From: Brassica napus
Taxonomy: Eukaryota; Streptophyta; Magnoliopsida; Brassicales; Brassicaceae
Direction of reading: 5' to 3'
DNA: 64,000 nt
NCBI RefSeq assembly: GCF_020379485.1
Contig: NC_063442.1
Span: 18,858,732 to 18,922,731, forward strand
Shown: in pieces, positions 8,850-19,560 of the stretch
Numbering within the stretch: position 1 is the first letter of the stretch
Layout of the letters: each line of letters opens with the position of its first letter
Made by a program: the position numbers and the translations under genes
The notes under the pieces: model-generated
What the model saw: the letters and a program-made list of their open reading frames with translations, nothing else
Database searches by the model: none
What the model was told of the DNA's origin: nothing

Positions 8850-11800
8850 GTGCAATAGCGTGGAATTGTCAGGGTGCCGGAGCCTATCTGACAAAACAAC
8901 ATCTCCGGGAACTGCACCGCTGTTTTCTTCCTTCTTTTCTCTTTTTATCTGAAACAAAAAACAATTTTTCTTTTCTGCAAGACTTTCAGTTTGAATTTGG
9001 TTATAATAAACTGTTCACCGTGGAACCCGAGGGCAGAAGCGGTGGACTCGCTCTTTTTTATTTGGATTCTTTTGATGTTACTGTTCTTTACTCCAATAAT
9101 CGCATGATTGATATTGAGGCCACCATTGAAGGGCAGAAAGTTTTTATAACCTTTGTATATGGTGATCCGGTCGTTGAGTACCGAGAAAATGTATGGGAAC
9201 GCCTCACTCGTATGAGTCTTGTTCGATCTGGACCATGGCTGATGCTTGGGGACTTCAATGAAATAACTTCTAACCTCAAAAAAAAAAGGAGGTCGCAGGC
9301 GCCCAGACTCAACTTTCATCCCTTTCCGAGCCATGCTAGCAAACTGCGGAATGATTGACTTCCCTTTTAAAGGAAACTCCCTCTCCTGGGTCGGTAACAG
9401 GGCATCTGGAAAGGTTCAATGTAGACTAGACAGAGCTGTTGGAAATGAAGACTGGCATCATTCCTTCTCCCACACGAATGTGGAATACCTCCGCCTATGG
9501 GGCAGCGACCACAGACCGATACTCACACGCTTTCTCTCTGTGAAAAATCTCGCCAAAAGAGCTTTTAAGTTCGACAAGCGCTGGATAGGGAAAGACGGCT
9601 TCCGGGACTCAATTCTCCGTGGCTGGAACGATCCCTCTCTCTTCTGCCGGGAAGATCTCCATGAAAGAATAGCTCGCTGCCGCAGCTTTATTTCCCGTTG
9701 GAAACGAAACAACCCCTCAAATGCTGCAAAAAAAAAAAGAAGAAATCAAGACCCAACTAGAGCAAGCTCAAGTGGACGACACCTTCACCCAGGAAGCGAT
9801 CCTCAACCTAAAATGGAATCTCTGTACTGCCTTTCGGGATGAGGAACTATACTGGAAACAAAAGAGCCGAGCAAACTGGCTGAGAGAAGGTGACCAAAAT
9901 ACAAAGTTTTTTCATGCTACGACGAAACAGAGAAGAGCCAGGAACAGAGTTATTAAACTCAAAAGGACAAATGGGACCTGGGCGGAAACTGAACACGAGC
10001 TTGAGCAGGTAGCCACAGGATACTTTCAAACACTCTTCACTTCCTCCGATCCCTCGGCTTTTGAGGAGTCTTTAAAGTATATAACAGCTAAGGTCACCCC
10101 GGCCATGAATGCTGCTTTAACGCAAATTCCATCAGACGATGAGATCCGTAAAGCAGTTTTTGATATCAATCCTGATAAAGCTCCGGGACCCGACGGCATG
10201 ACCAGTCTTTTTTTCCAAAAATATTGGGGTATAACGGCGGAAGTGATGAGGCAAACAGTGAAGGATTTCTTCCAGCACAATATCTTGGACCCCCGTCTGA
10301 ACCAAACCAACATCTGCCTCATTCCAAAAACCGACCGCCCCAGCGAGATGACTGAATTCCGTCCAATCAGTTTATGCAACGTAAGCTACAAAGTCATCTC
10401 AAAGATCCTGAGCAAACGTCTTAAACGTTGTCTCCCCAGCTTGATCTCAGAGACTCAGTCAGCTTTTGTAGCAAGACGACTGATTACAGATAACATTCTG
10501 GTGGCTCATGAAGTCTTCCATGCCTTAAGAACGAACCCAAGCTGTAAAGCTAAGTTTGTCGCAATTAAAACGGATATGAGCAAAGCCTTCGACAGAGTTG
10601 AATGGTCCTTCCTCGAGGCCTTACTCCTCAAGCTAGGATTCTCGGCTAAATGGGTCTCTTGGATCAAATTGTGCATATCATCTGTCTCTTATCAAGTCCT
10701 CTTGAATGGAGAGCCAAAAGGAAGTATATCCCCGTCTAGAGGGATCCGCCAAGGCGACCCTCTCTCACCTTTCCTGTTCATAATCCTCACGGAAGCACTC
10801 ATCTCTCAGATACAAGGAGCGGAGAGAGAAGGAAGGATCACTGGTCTGAAAATAGCGAGAGGTAGCCCACCAATCTCCCATCTCCTCTTCGCAGACGATA
10901 GCCTTTTCTTCTGTAGAGCCGAAACCTCGTAATGTGCGGAGCTTATGAAGATTATCAACACTTATGGATGCTCGTCTGGACAGCAGTTAAATGTCGAAAA
11001 ATCTTCTATCTTGTTCGGTAACAAAGTCCCACCGGAAGTAAAGTTGGAGATAAAACGAACTTTGGGGATAGTGAAGGAGGGCGGTATGGGAGTCTACCTG
11101 GGCCTCCCGGAGAAGATCTGCGGAAGCAAGAAGCAAGCTTTTGCCTTCATCCAAGATCGTCTCCAAAATCGAATTAACTCTTGGTCTGCAAAGCTTCTCT
11201 CCAAGGGAGGAAAGGAAGTACTGATTAAATCAGTAGCACAGGCGTTACCCACATATGTTATGTCCTGTTTCCTCCTACCTCAAGAAATTATTCGGAAACT
11301 CACAAGTGCTATATCTCGCTTCTGGTGGAGCACGAAAGATAATAACCGCGGCCTCCACTGGATAGCTTGGAAAAAGATTTGCCTACCGAAAGATAAAGGA
11401 GGACTAGGCTTCAGAGATCTTAAAAACTTTAATCTCGCATTACTTGCGAAGCAGCTGTGGAGACTCATACAATATCCAGATTCTATCCTGGCAAGAGTCC
11501 TCAGGGGACGATACTACCGCCTCTCAAACCCAGTTGATGTCAACAAGGCCAGCAATCCCTCGTATGTATGGAGAAGCCTTATGGCAGCGCAGCCTCTGCT
11601 AAAGGCAGGCCTTCGTAAAACGATCGGAACAGGACATAGCACTCTGGTTTGGGCAGACCCTTGGATTCCCACAAAACCGGCGCGCCCAGCCATTCCTTGC
11701 GGCCCTTCTTTCAACCCCGCACTCCGAGTTGTCGACTTGCTGGAGCCAAACTCGGGAGCTTGGAAGCTAGACCTCCTGCGCGAACTAGTGGCCCCCGAGG

Positions 11801-12957
11801 ATATCCCCCTCATCCAGAGTCTTAAACCTACGCGATCCTCTCGTGGAACAAGGTACTGCTGGAGCCACACCAAGTCAGGAGTCTACTCTGTAAAAACTGG
11901 GTATGCTCTGGCCATGGAAACAATGGATGCTTCCGAACCTGCTCCTGTCCTGGAACCAAGCGCCATGGCCCTGCAGGCCCGAGTTTGGACACTCAAAACC
12001 TCGAACAAAATAAAACAATTCATTTGGCAGGCGCTATCCAATTGTATACCAGTCTGCAGTTCACTCGTAGATCGGCACTGCGGAAATGAGCGTTCATGCC
12101 CGAGATGCGGAGCGGAGGAAGAAACGCGCAACCACCTGCTCTTCGAATGCCCGCCTGCGGTGCAAGCGTGGGCTCTGGCCGACATACCCCACTTTCCGGG
12201 CTTATTCCCGTGCACATCGATACTTAGTAACCTGGATCATGTCTTGTGGCGAGCGAAAGACTATGGTTTGCAGGATACAATTATCAACAACGTGCCATGG
12301 GTAATATGGTACATATGGAAAGCTCGGAACGACAAAGCCTTCAATGGCAAAGATATCTCTCCGCTGGAGACTATCCAGACCGCCAAAGCCGAGGCCGAAA
12401 GCTGGCGTGTAGCACAAGCCATAGAAGAAATCCACGATGAAGATGATGATGGAATCACCCCGGCCAGCACCATCACGACCACACACGCTCGCCCTGTATG
12501 TTCCATTGACGCCTCCTGGCACAAAGAAGACAAATTTTTTGGTGGAGGAATGGTCCTGACGACCGAGGATGGGATGACGACTTCTGGTTCATTTGCTAGT
12601 AACCAAGTCTTAACCCCCATGCATGCGGAGTTCCAAGCTCTGCTGTGGGCCATGAAATCCTCTATCCAGTTAGACCATAGCTCAATGACCTTCGAGACGG
12701 ACTGCCTTCAACTGGTCAATCTACTCGAAGAAGATGAAGAAGACAACTGGCCATCTTTGTTGGCTGAATTTGATGATTTCCATCTTATTCGTTCTATGTT
12801 TACTTTTTGCTCTATATCTTTTATTCCTCGTACTATGAACTTCCGAGCCGACCACCTTGCTAAGGGAGCTCGGTCTCGAGGCTTTTGCTTCTCCCATGTA
12901 AACTCTCAACTCCCAAGCTGGATGGCTCCAGAGGCCACCCTCTTGGCAGTTTCTTAA
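8846..12957 (+). pseudogene. LINE ORF2: endonuclease, reverse transcriptase, RNase H (two frameshifts, one stop)
   Basis: ORF2 makes the protein that nicks target DNA and reverse-transcribes the LINE RNA. The AP-type endonuclease comes first (AWNCQGAG, EGRSGGLALF, LGDFNEI, then SDHRP). The reverse transcriptase follows (KAPGPDG, FRPISLCN, RQGDPLSP, FADDSLFF near 10890), then zf-RVT (cysteines around 12100-12170) and a C-terminal RNase H fold (CSIDASWH, AEFQALLWAM, ETDC, ADHLAKGA). The frame changes in an A-run at 9279-9288 and again in an A-run at 9728-9738. A TAA stop sits at 10930-10932, just after FADD. Both frameshifts are in homopolymers and may be sequencing errors; the stop is a real base change if the sequence is right. 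Confidence 0.88.
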
Positions 12958-12991
12958 TAAAATATGGAGCTTTCGATGTCAAAAAAAAAAA

Positions 12992-13060
12992 AATTTCATC
13001 TTCCTCTAGAGTTTTTTCGGTAATTTCATCATCAGTTAATCCATCATGTCTCCTTCAATG
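12992..13060 (-). pseudogene. CYP88A: CYP88A-type P450 pseudogene, part on the other side of the LINE
   Basis: On the minus strand this short block reads DGLTDDEIT followed by a similar EEDEI, matching the conserved acidic stretch just before the I-helix of CYP88A. It joins, through the 17-bp duplication, to the exon that continues at 6309. The LINE therefore landed in the I-helix exon. Exons further upstream should lie at higher coordinates; I could not find convincing ones in 13061-13700. Confidence 0.6.
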
Positions 13061-14760
13061 GATTACACAGAGTATCGCATATCTGAGACTTTGGGAGCAT
13101 CTTTAAGAGTTTGCTGAGAAAATTATCTTTTGGAGATTCAGAAAGAATCTTCAATATTTATTGCATTTAACTTCCTTCCGAAAAAGTTTGTTTTTTAAAA
13201 ATTGAAATATAAATGAACATTACGACCACATGAGGAAACAAAATTATGATTATAAGCTCAATCAATCTGGCCAAAAAATACTATTTCTCACAAGGTAGAA
13301 AATAGATGAAAGCAATCAGATGATGTCGCCATATGCAACAAAAATAGGGCCTCACCACATCATTAAACCAAACCGAGCAAATACTTGTAATACCTAAACC
13401 GGAACCAGGGAATCTAGGCTGGAAGAAAAGTGTTCCCAAACTAAATCCCTTACACAACTCCTTGAGTGGAAAAGAACAGAAAACTAAATCAGCATCGATG
13501 AAACATAAATCAGTATAAACAGGATCACACAACCATGTCGTCGAGTAGTTTCAATCAGCGAAAATGAGTGCATACCTGTTCAATGTGTTCATCATAATGA
13601 AGGAGCTCCATACCAATTAAGAAGGCACATTTCACTATGTCTCTCGCTTCTCAGAATGAATTAATCGAAACCGTAGCTCAGACTGTCCTAAACCAGGAAC
13701 GACGTCAATGAAAAATGGTAACCGGACTTCATCATTTGTATATTTGCTTGTATTTCAATCTAATCTATTAGTTTAGGGTTCTATTTTTATCTACCATTAA
13801 CAAGTCATAGTAGAACCATTTACAGAATTAGTTAATATGACATATTTGATTATTTACATTAATAATGAATCAACTATAAATTTGAATTTTCTTTTAAAGT
13901 ATGATAAAATCTGTTGAAGAAGAATCTAACAAAATCTTACTTAAAATTTTAAATATTTTTATAAAATAATATATTAATTAATTTCGTAATTAGTAATATA
14001 ATATTATTATAAAATTAATATTAGCTAAAATTTATTATAAAATGAAAAAATGAAAATTATATACGATTTATTTTATAAATTCTATAATTATATTATGTAT
14101 TATATAAAAATAGAAGTGCTATATGAATTAAATATGACAAAATTTTATTTTTTTAAAAGTTGTTTCATTTAAATAAATTATCATTCATCGTTAAAATGGG
14201 TTAACATTAAACTATATAATATTTATATGCAAAAATAAATTTATTAACATAGGTTAAAATTTTATATCTGCAACTATATAATATATTTTTATTTATTATG
14301 AAACTCTCAACAATATATTTTTTAAATGTTTATATACAAAAATATATAGTATATAATAACCTTTAGTTCATATACTATTTAAAAATATGTTATTAGAAAA
14401 ATATGAAATTTTTGTAATTCACTTAAAATATTAATGAAAAATCAAATTTAAATATAATTTTTCTTTTTAATATTTTAACAAAATCTGTTGAAAAAATTAG
14501 AAAAAATTACCAAAATTTCAATTATTTTTATAAAATAATGTATTAATATAGTAACAAAGACAAATTCAAAATTCATGTAATCTTCCAAATTTGGTACATT
14601 TACACAATATATAATAACAAAATTCATGTAATTAATAATACCGAATAAGAAATATAAAAAAATAATATTATAGATTTACACAATATATAATAATAAAATG
14701 TAAATTATATATTTAAAATCTTTATAATAATATCAAATATATTTATAAAATGAAAAAATA
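13061..14760. other. No recognisable gene; AT-rich, probable Helitron body
   Basis: 13061-13700 has moderate composition and may hold further decayed P450 exons, but nothing I can identify. From 13750 on the DNA is very AT-rich with repeated TTTATAAAATAATAT-type words and leads directly into the Helitron-type terminus at 14762-14789. Confidence 0.5.
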
Positions 14761-14761
14761 T

Positions 14762-14789
14762 CCGCACGAATGTGCGGGTTAAAATCTAG
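14762..14789 (+). mobile_element. Helitron 3' terminus
   Basis: CCGCAC-GAAT-GTGCGG forms a perfect 6-bp stem with a 4-base loop, followed 8 bases later by CTAG and then T. This is a textbook Helitron 3' end on the plus strand. The element body would be the AT-rich DNA to the left; no clear 5' TC end was fixed. Confidence 0.65.
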
Positions 14790-14857
14790 TTCTGATTTAA
14801 AATTAAAAAAAAAACCGAATTAACGTATGCAATTCTACTGTGACCTGATATTTAATA

Positions 14858-15544
14858 TCTATATATATATATATATTTATATATAATAGTGTTTCCCTCA
14901 CTCTTAAGCCATCCACGTCAGAAATTCAGTGATTCTGGACGCACCACGTGTCCTCCTAAGCTGGTACGCTGCGTTTCATTAATAGAGTTGTGCGCGTGTC
15001 CTCCTAAGCTGGACTTCGTCTTTACTTTGGTCTTCTGTGCAATTTGTTTGGGTTTATTATCATATCTGGCCTTTTGTCGTCTCCACCTTAGATGAAGCGC
15101 CACGTTTCAGTTAGGAGACCGTGTTCTTCTTCGTTGCCTCTCCAGAACTTGTGTCGGTTAGGTCTTCGTAATAGCTATTTCATCTTCTTCCTCATAGACA
15201 GAAACATACCAGTTACGAATAATCATCTTAAAACCCTCCATTAATCTCTCACACACGATTCCTATTCAATGTGATTTCTGGAAAGGTACGATTTCCTTAT
15301 TAGAGAATCATCCTCTCATTCTTCTAAGCTAACCAGTAAACTACCACTGTAAGATATGGCTAAAGTTTCAGTCTTTCTCTCCGATCTGCAGAAGGGCCGC
15401 TACTCCTCCATTGTTTAAGTCCGGTTGCTCCGTTTATGGGAGGCCAGAAATGTCCACCGTGGTGGAGAGCTCATGGGAGTAGTGGATATGCTCCTTCTTG
15501 GTTCTCAGATATCTTATTTAACTCGGCCTTTTGTTCATGAATAG
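14858..15544 (+). mobile_element. Possible Helitron 5' portion carrying an RPA70-like fragment
   Basis: After an A, the sequence begins TCTATATATA..., then GTGTTTCCCTCACTC and AAGCCATCCACGTCAG. The word GCC(ta)TCCACGTCAGA is shared with the outer end of the giant palindrome (near 16755), suggesting the same transposon type at both places. No plus-strand Helitron 3' end follows before the palindrome, so the 3' limit is unknown. Confidence 0.35.
15356..15544 (+). pseudogene. RPA70-like OB-fold protein, N-terminal fragment
   Basis: The frame from ATG 15356 reads MAKVSVFLSDLQKGRYSSIV, a TAA stop (15416), then VRLLRLWEARNVHRGGELMG and VDMLLLGSQ in the same frame, ending at 15544. This matches the first OB-fold segment of the large Brassicaceae family of replication protein A 70 kDa-like proteins (single-stranded DNA binding). 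The stop replaces what is normally a glutamate. Only the first exon-like piece remains; no second OB-fold follows. RPA-like genes are common in the family and are also carried by plant Helitrons, which fits the terminus just upstream. Confidence 0.65.
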
Positions 15545-15892
15545 CATTCTTTCACAATTTTTTTACTATTTGAAAAAATGAAGAAAATAATATTAGAGAA
15601 AACCAAAATTTATTTTATATATGACAATATTAGTTTGTTTTGTTATTTATATTGTTTGAGGAATAAGTTTAAAGATGTCGGATCGTATAAGGAATATTTC
15701 AAAATATTTTTTTATTAGTATTGTGAATATATAAATTTAAATCGTTGGAGGGAAACTAAGATATGTGTTAACAACCTAATTAAAAATATTATTTTTGGTT
15801 AAATAAGTTAAGATCTAGAGACATTAATGTTTGTTACTATAAATAATATCACTTAATAAGAAATATCATTAATAATCACCTCATTTAAATTT

Positions 15893-15929
15893 TTACCATA
15901 ATTTTTTTTGACATCAATTCTTACCATAA
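15893..15929 (-). mobile_element. Micro-insertion: LINE tail with 9-bp target duplication
   Basis: TTACCATAA occurs at 15893-15901 and 15921-15929. The 19 bases between are eight T followed by GACATCAATTC. Read on the minus strand it ends GATGTC plus poly(A), the same 3' end as the full LINE at 12975-12991 (GATGTC then A). Confidence 0.65.
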
Positions 15930-16065
15930 ATAAGAGGAGAATTTAGGGTGGTTTTGTTATATATAAATTCATTCGGCTTAAGGATAATGTAGGGATATTA
16001 ATTATATTATATAGTACTTTTAAATTTTTTAACCAACAAGTAAGTTGGGTTCAACTTTATGCTTA

Positions 16066-16093
16066 CTAGATCGTTTTTCCGCGCTACGCGCGG
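16066..16093 (-). mobile_element. Helitron 3' terminus (minus strand)
   Basis: On the minus strand CCGCGC-GTA-GCGCGG forms a 6-bp stem with a 3-base loop, followed about 10 bases later by CTAG and T. The element body would extend to the right; its 5' TC end was not located. Confidence 0.6.
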
Positions 16094-17078
16094 ATAATAT
16101 ATTTTTTAAATTTTTTTTTTCATATTTTTTTCACATGTAAATTATCATCTTAATTTTAGATTAATTGTGTTTATTTAATCAATTGCAACTTACTATTTCT
16201 ACTTTCATTGTAAATATTTTGTATAAATGAGAAAATTTAGTTTTAAAATTTTATTTATCGTTTTAAAATTTTATTTATATTAATCTCAAATAAGTTTCTA
16301 TTATATGAAATGAAAAAGAGTAACCTGACTATCACAGTAAAATTAAGAAGATAGTTTGAATTACTTTTCTTTTATTATGTTTGGCAAACTTTACTTTTGT
16401 ATAAGATTCGAAACATTTTAGGAATTAAAATTTCATATAAGTAAACACATCAGAACAAACAAATTTGTTCAATAATGCACCTGCATTTATTATTATTGTT
16501 TTACGTAAATTTTATAAATTAATGATTAATAACTGTTTTAAAACTGAAACCGTTTAAAATTTGTCTATGCATTATTAAATAGTAAAAATATTAAATTATA
16601 AAATAATATTAATATTGATTGGAAGTGACGTAATAATATTATTATTAGTGACCAATAATTTAAATCTTTTAAATTATGTATTTTAATCTTTTATGGTAAT
16701 CATCCTAAATCATCCTAAATCTTTATACTAAAAGGGGGATATAATCAACATTCAGCCTATCCACGTCAGACAAAAAAATCAGCCAATCAGAGCTAGTCTT
16801 TTTACCACGTCATTTGAGCTGAGTTATTAAGGGTATTTTGTGTGGGCTTTGTTTTAACAATCTTCAGCCCAACCCCACCCTGTCGACAAACTCTTTTACG
16901 GCTCTTCACTTCGTCTTCTTCGTTCTCTGAGTTTAAGCGTTACTTTGAGCCTCTCCTGATCAGTCAATGATCAACCTTAAATTCTTCTAATTTTTTTTTT
17001 GTTCCACCTCCCCTTGATCCTGCACCTGTAGAAAGCGTTGTATCTAAACCTAAATTCACTCAAAATCAAAAACCTACT

Positions 17079-19560
17079 TTGAAACTACATCCATGTCCAC
17101 GAAATCCACCGGAAAATCTCAGATCCCCACTGACAAGACTCAAATCGCTGTCTATTTTAATGACATCTCACAGGACCAGCTCAGTCAGAGCTTCCATTTT
17201 GGTAAGTCCATTTCGGCGAGGCAAGAAACATTGCTATATGTTGGACCTTTATTGGGTTATAGAGCTCCTCCTTATCGATGAACAGGTATGATTTTTTACC
17301 GCTAATTTACTTCCGTAATTATTCTAAACCAGCCATCAATCGTACGGTTCCATTAATTGATTAAGCAGGTTACGGTGCGAGTGTGTGTTTTGGCAGGTCG
17401 GAGTGAAATTGATCCTTGGAGATGGCCAAGGCCTGCTGTCGAGGTGTAGACGGTTTTGGTAAAAAGTATTTCTTCTTCCTAGAGGGTTTCTGGTTTTCTA
17501 AAGATCATCACTCTAATTATGTTTTTAAGTACCTTCAAAACACTTAGGTGGGATTCATGTAAACAATTTGTTTTAAGTATGGTTTTGAATACATTGCTAT
17601 TGATATAGGTTAACCAAAGTTGTGAGATGTTTAAGCTGTTTGATTTCTATTGCTGTCGCACAAACCACAAAACCCAACGTGGAGTTCATATAATGACGAT
17701 GTAAGTGATAATTGTTTCTTTTTAAAATTAACTGTATACTATATGCTTCATATTTTCCTATATTAACTCATGTGCAAATTGTCGTAATCAATACGAGCTT
17801 TTCTCTGATGACATTACCAGCATATAATAGGAAGAGCTCGAGTTAGTTTTCTCTTACATGGCTCTAGGGAAAATGTGTTGCAGCTTAATATTGTTGAAGA
17901 GAGCGGGTTGAGTTTGGTCATTTGACATGAACAAGAATGAAATGTGTTTGGTTTTAATGTTAAGTTATTCAATTTTTCTTAGGAGCTCAAATCTGCTGAA
18001 CGCCTGAACGCATCAAAAACATTCCCGTGGGAAAAGGGGCTCAATATGATGTGCCTCATGGTCGCATTGGAGATCTATAACAAGCAGCCGAGAAAGAGGT
18101 ATGAAGTCTCATTTATCCATACCTTTTGAAACCTACCTTTTATAATCAAATACAAATCTGAAAATTCTTTGTTCATTTTAGGTTCTGGATGTTGGCTCAA
18201 ATGTACCCGAAGAACAATAGGAACGAAGATACGAGAGTCTGGAAAACTCCTCAAATGGAAGGACTTATCGATAGCAATTCTAGAGTAAGAAAACGAACCA
18301 CCAGTTTTTAGATCTTAAAATGAACGTTTATGTTCTGGTTTTTAACTCTTGATTTAAAGAATTGTTTTCATTTCAATTCATTTGTCTTCAGATATCATCA
18401 ATGATCTAGATCGAAGTGGATATGGACAGTCAAGTTCTTGCAGCCGAGGCAGTCAACTATTGCTTGAGTTATTTCTGCAAGTTACATCTGAATATTTTTG
18501 AATATTGTGCTCAAGTGGAAACTCCATTATTCCACAGGAAAGCATTGCTCAACATATATTGCAGATCTTGGAGCTCGACAACCTTGAAGAGGTATATAAT
18601 TTTAAGATCACTTTACACTCGAATCAAATATATAAAATAGTGCAATCTTCCAGTTCCATTTGGAACAAAGCAAAGCATAGTTGCTTTATGTGTTAATGTC
18701 ACTTTTGTGTTTATTGTATGTGATGCATAAATGAAAATTACAAGCGGAAGCAAATGATGAGGCCAAGACTTCTCCGCGCTTATCTATATCACCAAACAAA
18801 ACAGGTGAGTAAATAGTCATCATCATTATAATCTTCCATCAGCACAACATCGTTCATCCTCATGGAAGACAATCTCTCGGTGGCATATGTATGATATTAA
18901 TAATGTCTGCTCTTGAAACTGCAACGTAGATTCACCAATGATATGGGACCGTGGAATGGACGTGGAATGAACGAATGTTCTGGTAACTTACAGTTTAATT
19001 ACAAAATGTTTTATTCCTTTCAAATTATCTTTCAATAGAGCTGCACTGAGATATATGTACACTGTAACAACGTTTACTCTGTAGAAAATGTGTATATTAA
19101 TGATGAGCATATGATGATACATGTATGGTATTACAGAATTTACTCTCTGGGAGGACGAACAGAGCTTGATGTGAGCAAGACACTGGAGCTCGAGAAGTTT
19201 TTGTGGATATCTTAAGTTTCTGTTTTGCTATGCCAAAGTTCAGTGTCAACTACTTATATCTTAGTTTCGTGCTGATTTCCATCATGTTTGGATCAGTATT
19301 TTCAAGATGTTGGATTATACCTTAGTAAGTACTAAGGAAGAAGCTGTTAGAAGGGAGGATGTTATGGGAAAACATTATCAGGTTTTTACTACTTTTCAAG
19401 TAAGAGAAATTATGGTTATGGATTTTTCATTCATGTTTGATGATAAGGTCTTTGTTCTTTATCTCTGTAGATTATAAAAGCAATCAGCCCCGCCTACGGA
19501 TTGACTGAGCAGATGCTTCATGAGGCCAATGAGGAGATATTTACTTTTGGTTCTTAACGG
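17079..19560 (+). pseudogene. Unrecognised multi-exon gene fragment in left palindrome arm
   Basis: Several exon-like blocks end at good GT donors or begin after AG acceptors. The first (about 17079-17287) ends in LLLIDEQ before GTATG. Later blocks read ELKSAERLNASKTFPWEKGLN (about 17983-18100, before GTATG), FWMLAQMYPKNNRNEDTR (about 18182-18284), a block with DMDSQVLAAEAVNYCLSYFC and QHILQILELDNLEE (about 18390-18592), and NDEAKTSPRLSISPNKT (about 18748-18804). The reading frame shifts inside the first and fourth blocks, so it does not encode one complete protein. I do not recognise the family. Keeping introns means the capture was at DNA level, as Helitrons or duplication would do, not by retrotransposition. 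Confidence 0.5.

Larger units (their letters stand above)
6327..12991 (+). mobile_element. Near-full-length L1-type LINE with RNase H, 17-bp target duplication
   Basis: The element is bounded by AATTTCATCTTCCTCTA at 6310-6326 and 12992-13008, a perfect 17-bp target duplication, and ends in a run of about 12 A. It has a 5' leader of about 400 bases, ORF1 (DUF4283 plus zinc knuckle), then ORF2 with endonuclease, reverse transcriptase, zf-RVT and RNase H domains. Length (6.66 kb) and domain order fit a complete plant L1 element. It lies in an exon of the CYP88A pseudogene, in the opposite orientation. The perfect duplication and short poly(A) suggest a recent insertion, but ORF2 carries two homopolymer frameshifts and one stop. 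Confidence 0.93.
15545..16724. other. AT-rich stretch, no gene seen
   Basis: No protein pattern in any frame. It contains a micro-insertion (15893-15929), a minus-strand Helitron end (16066-16093) and, at 16600-16636, the donor of a 37-bp patch that reappears at the centre of the palindrome. Confidence 0.6.

Noticed and set aside
13281..13532. 83-residue minus-strand frame next to the CYP88A remnant
   Set aside because: I hoped for a P450 N-terminal exon, but no P450 motif is convincing.
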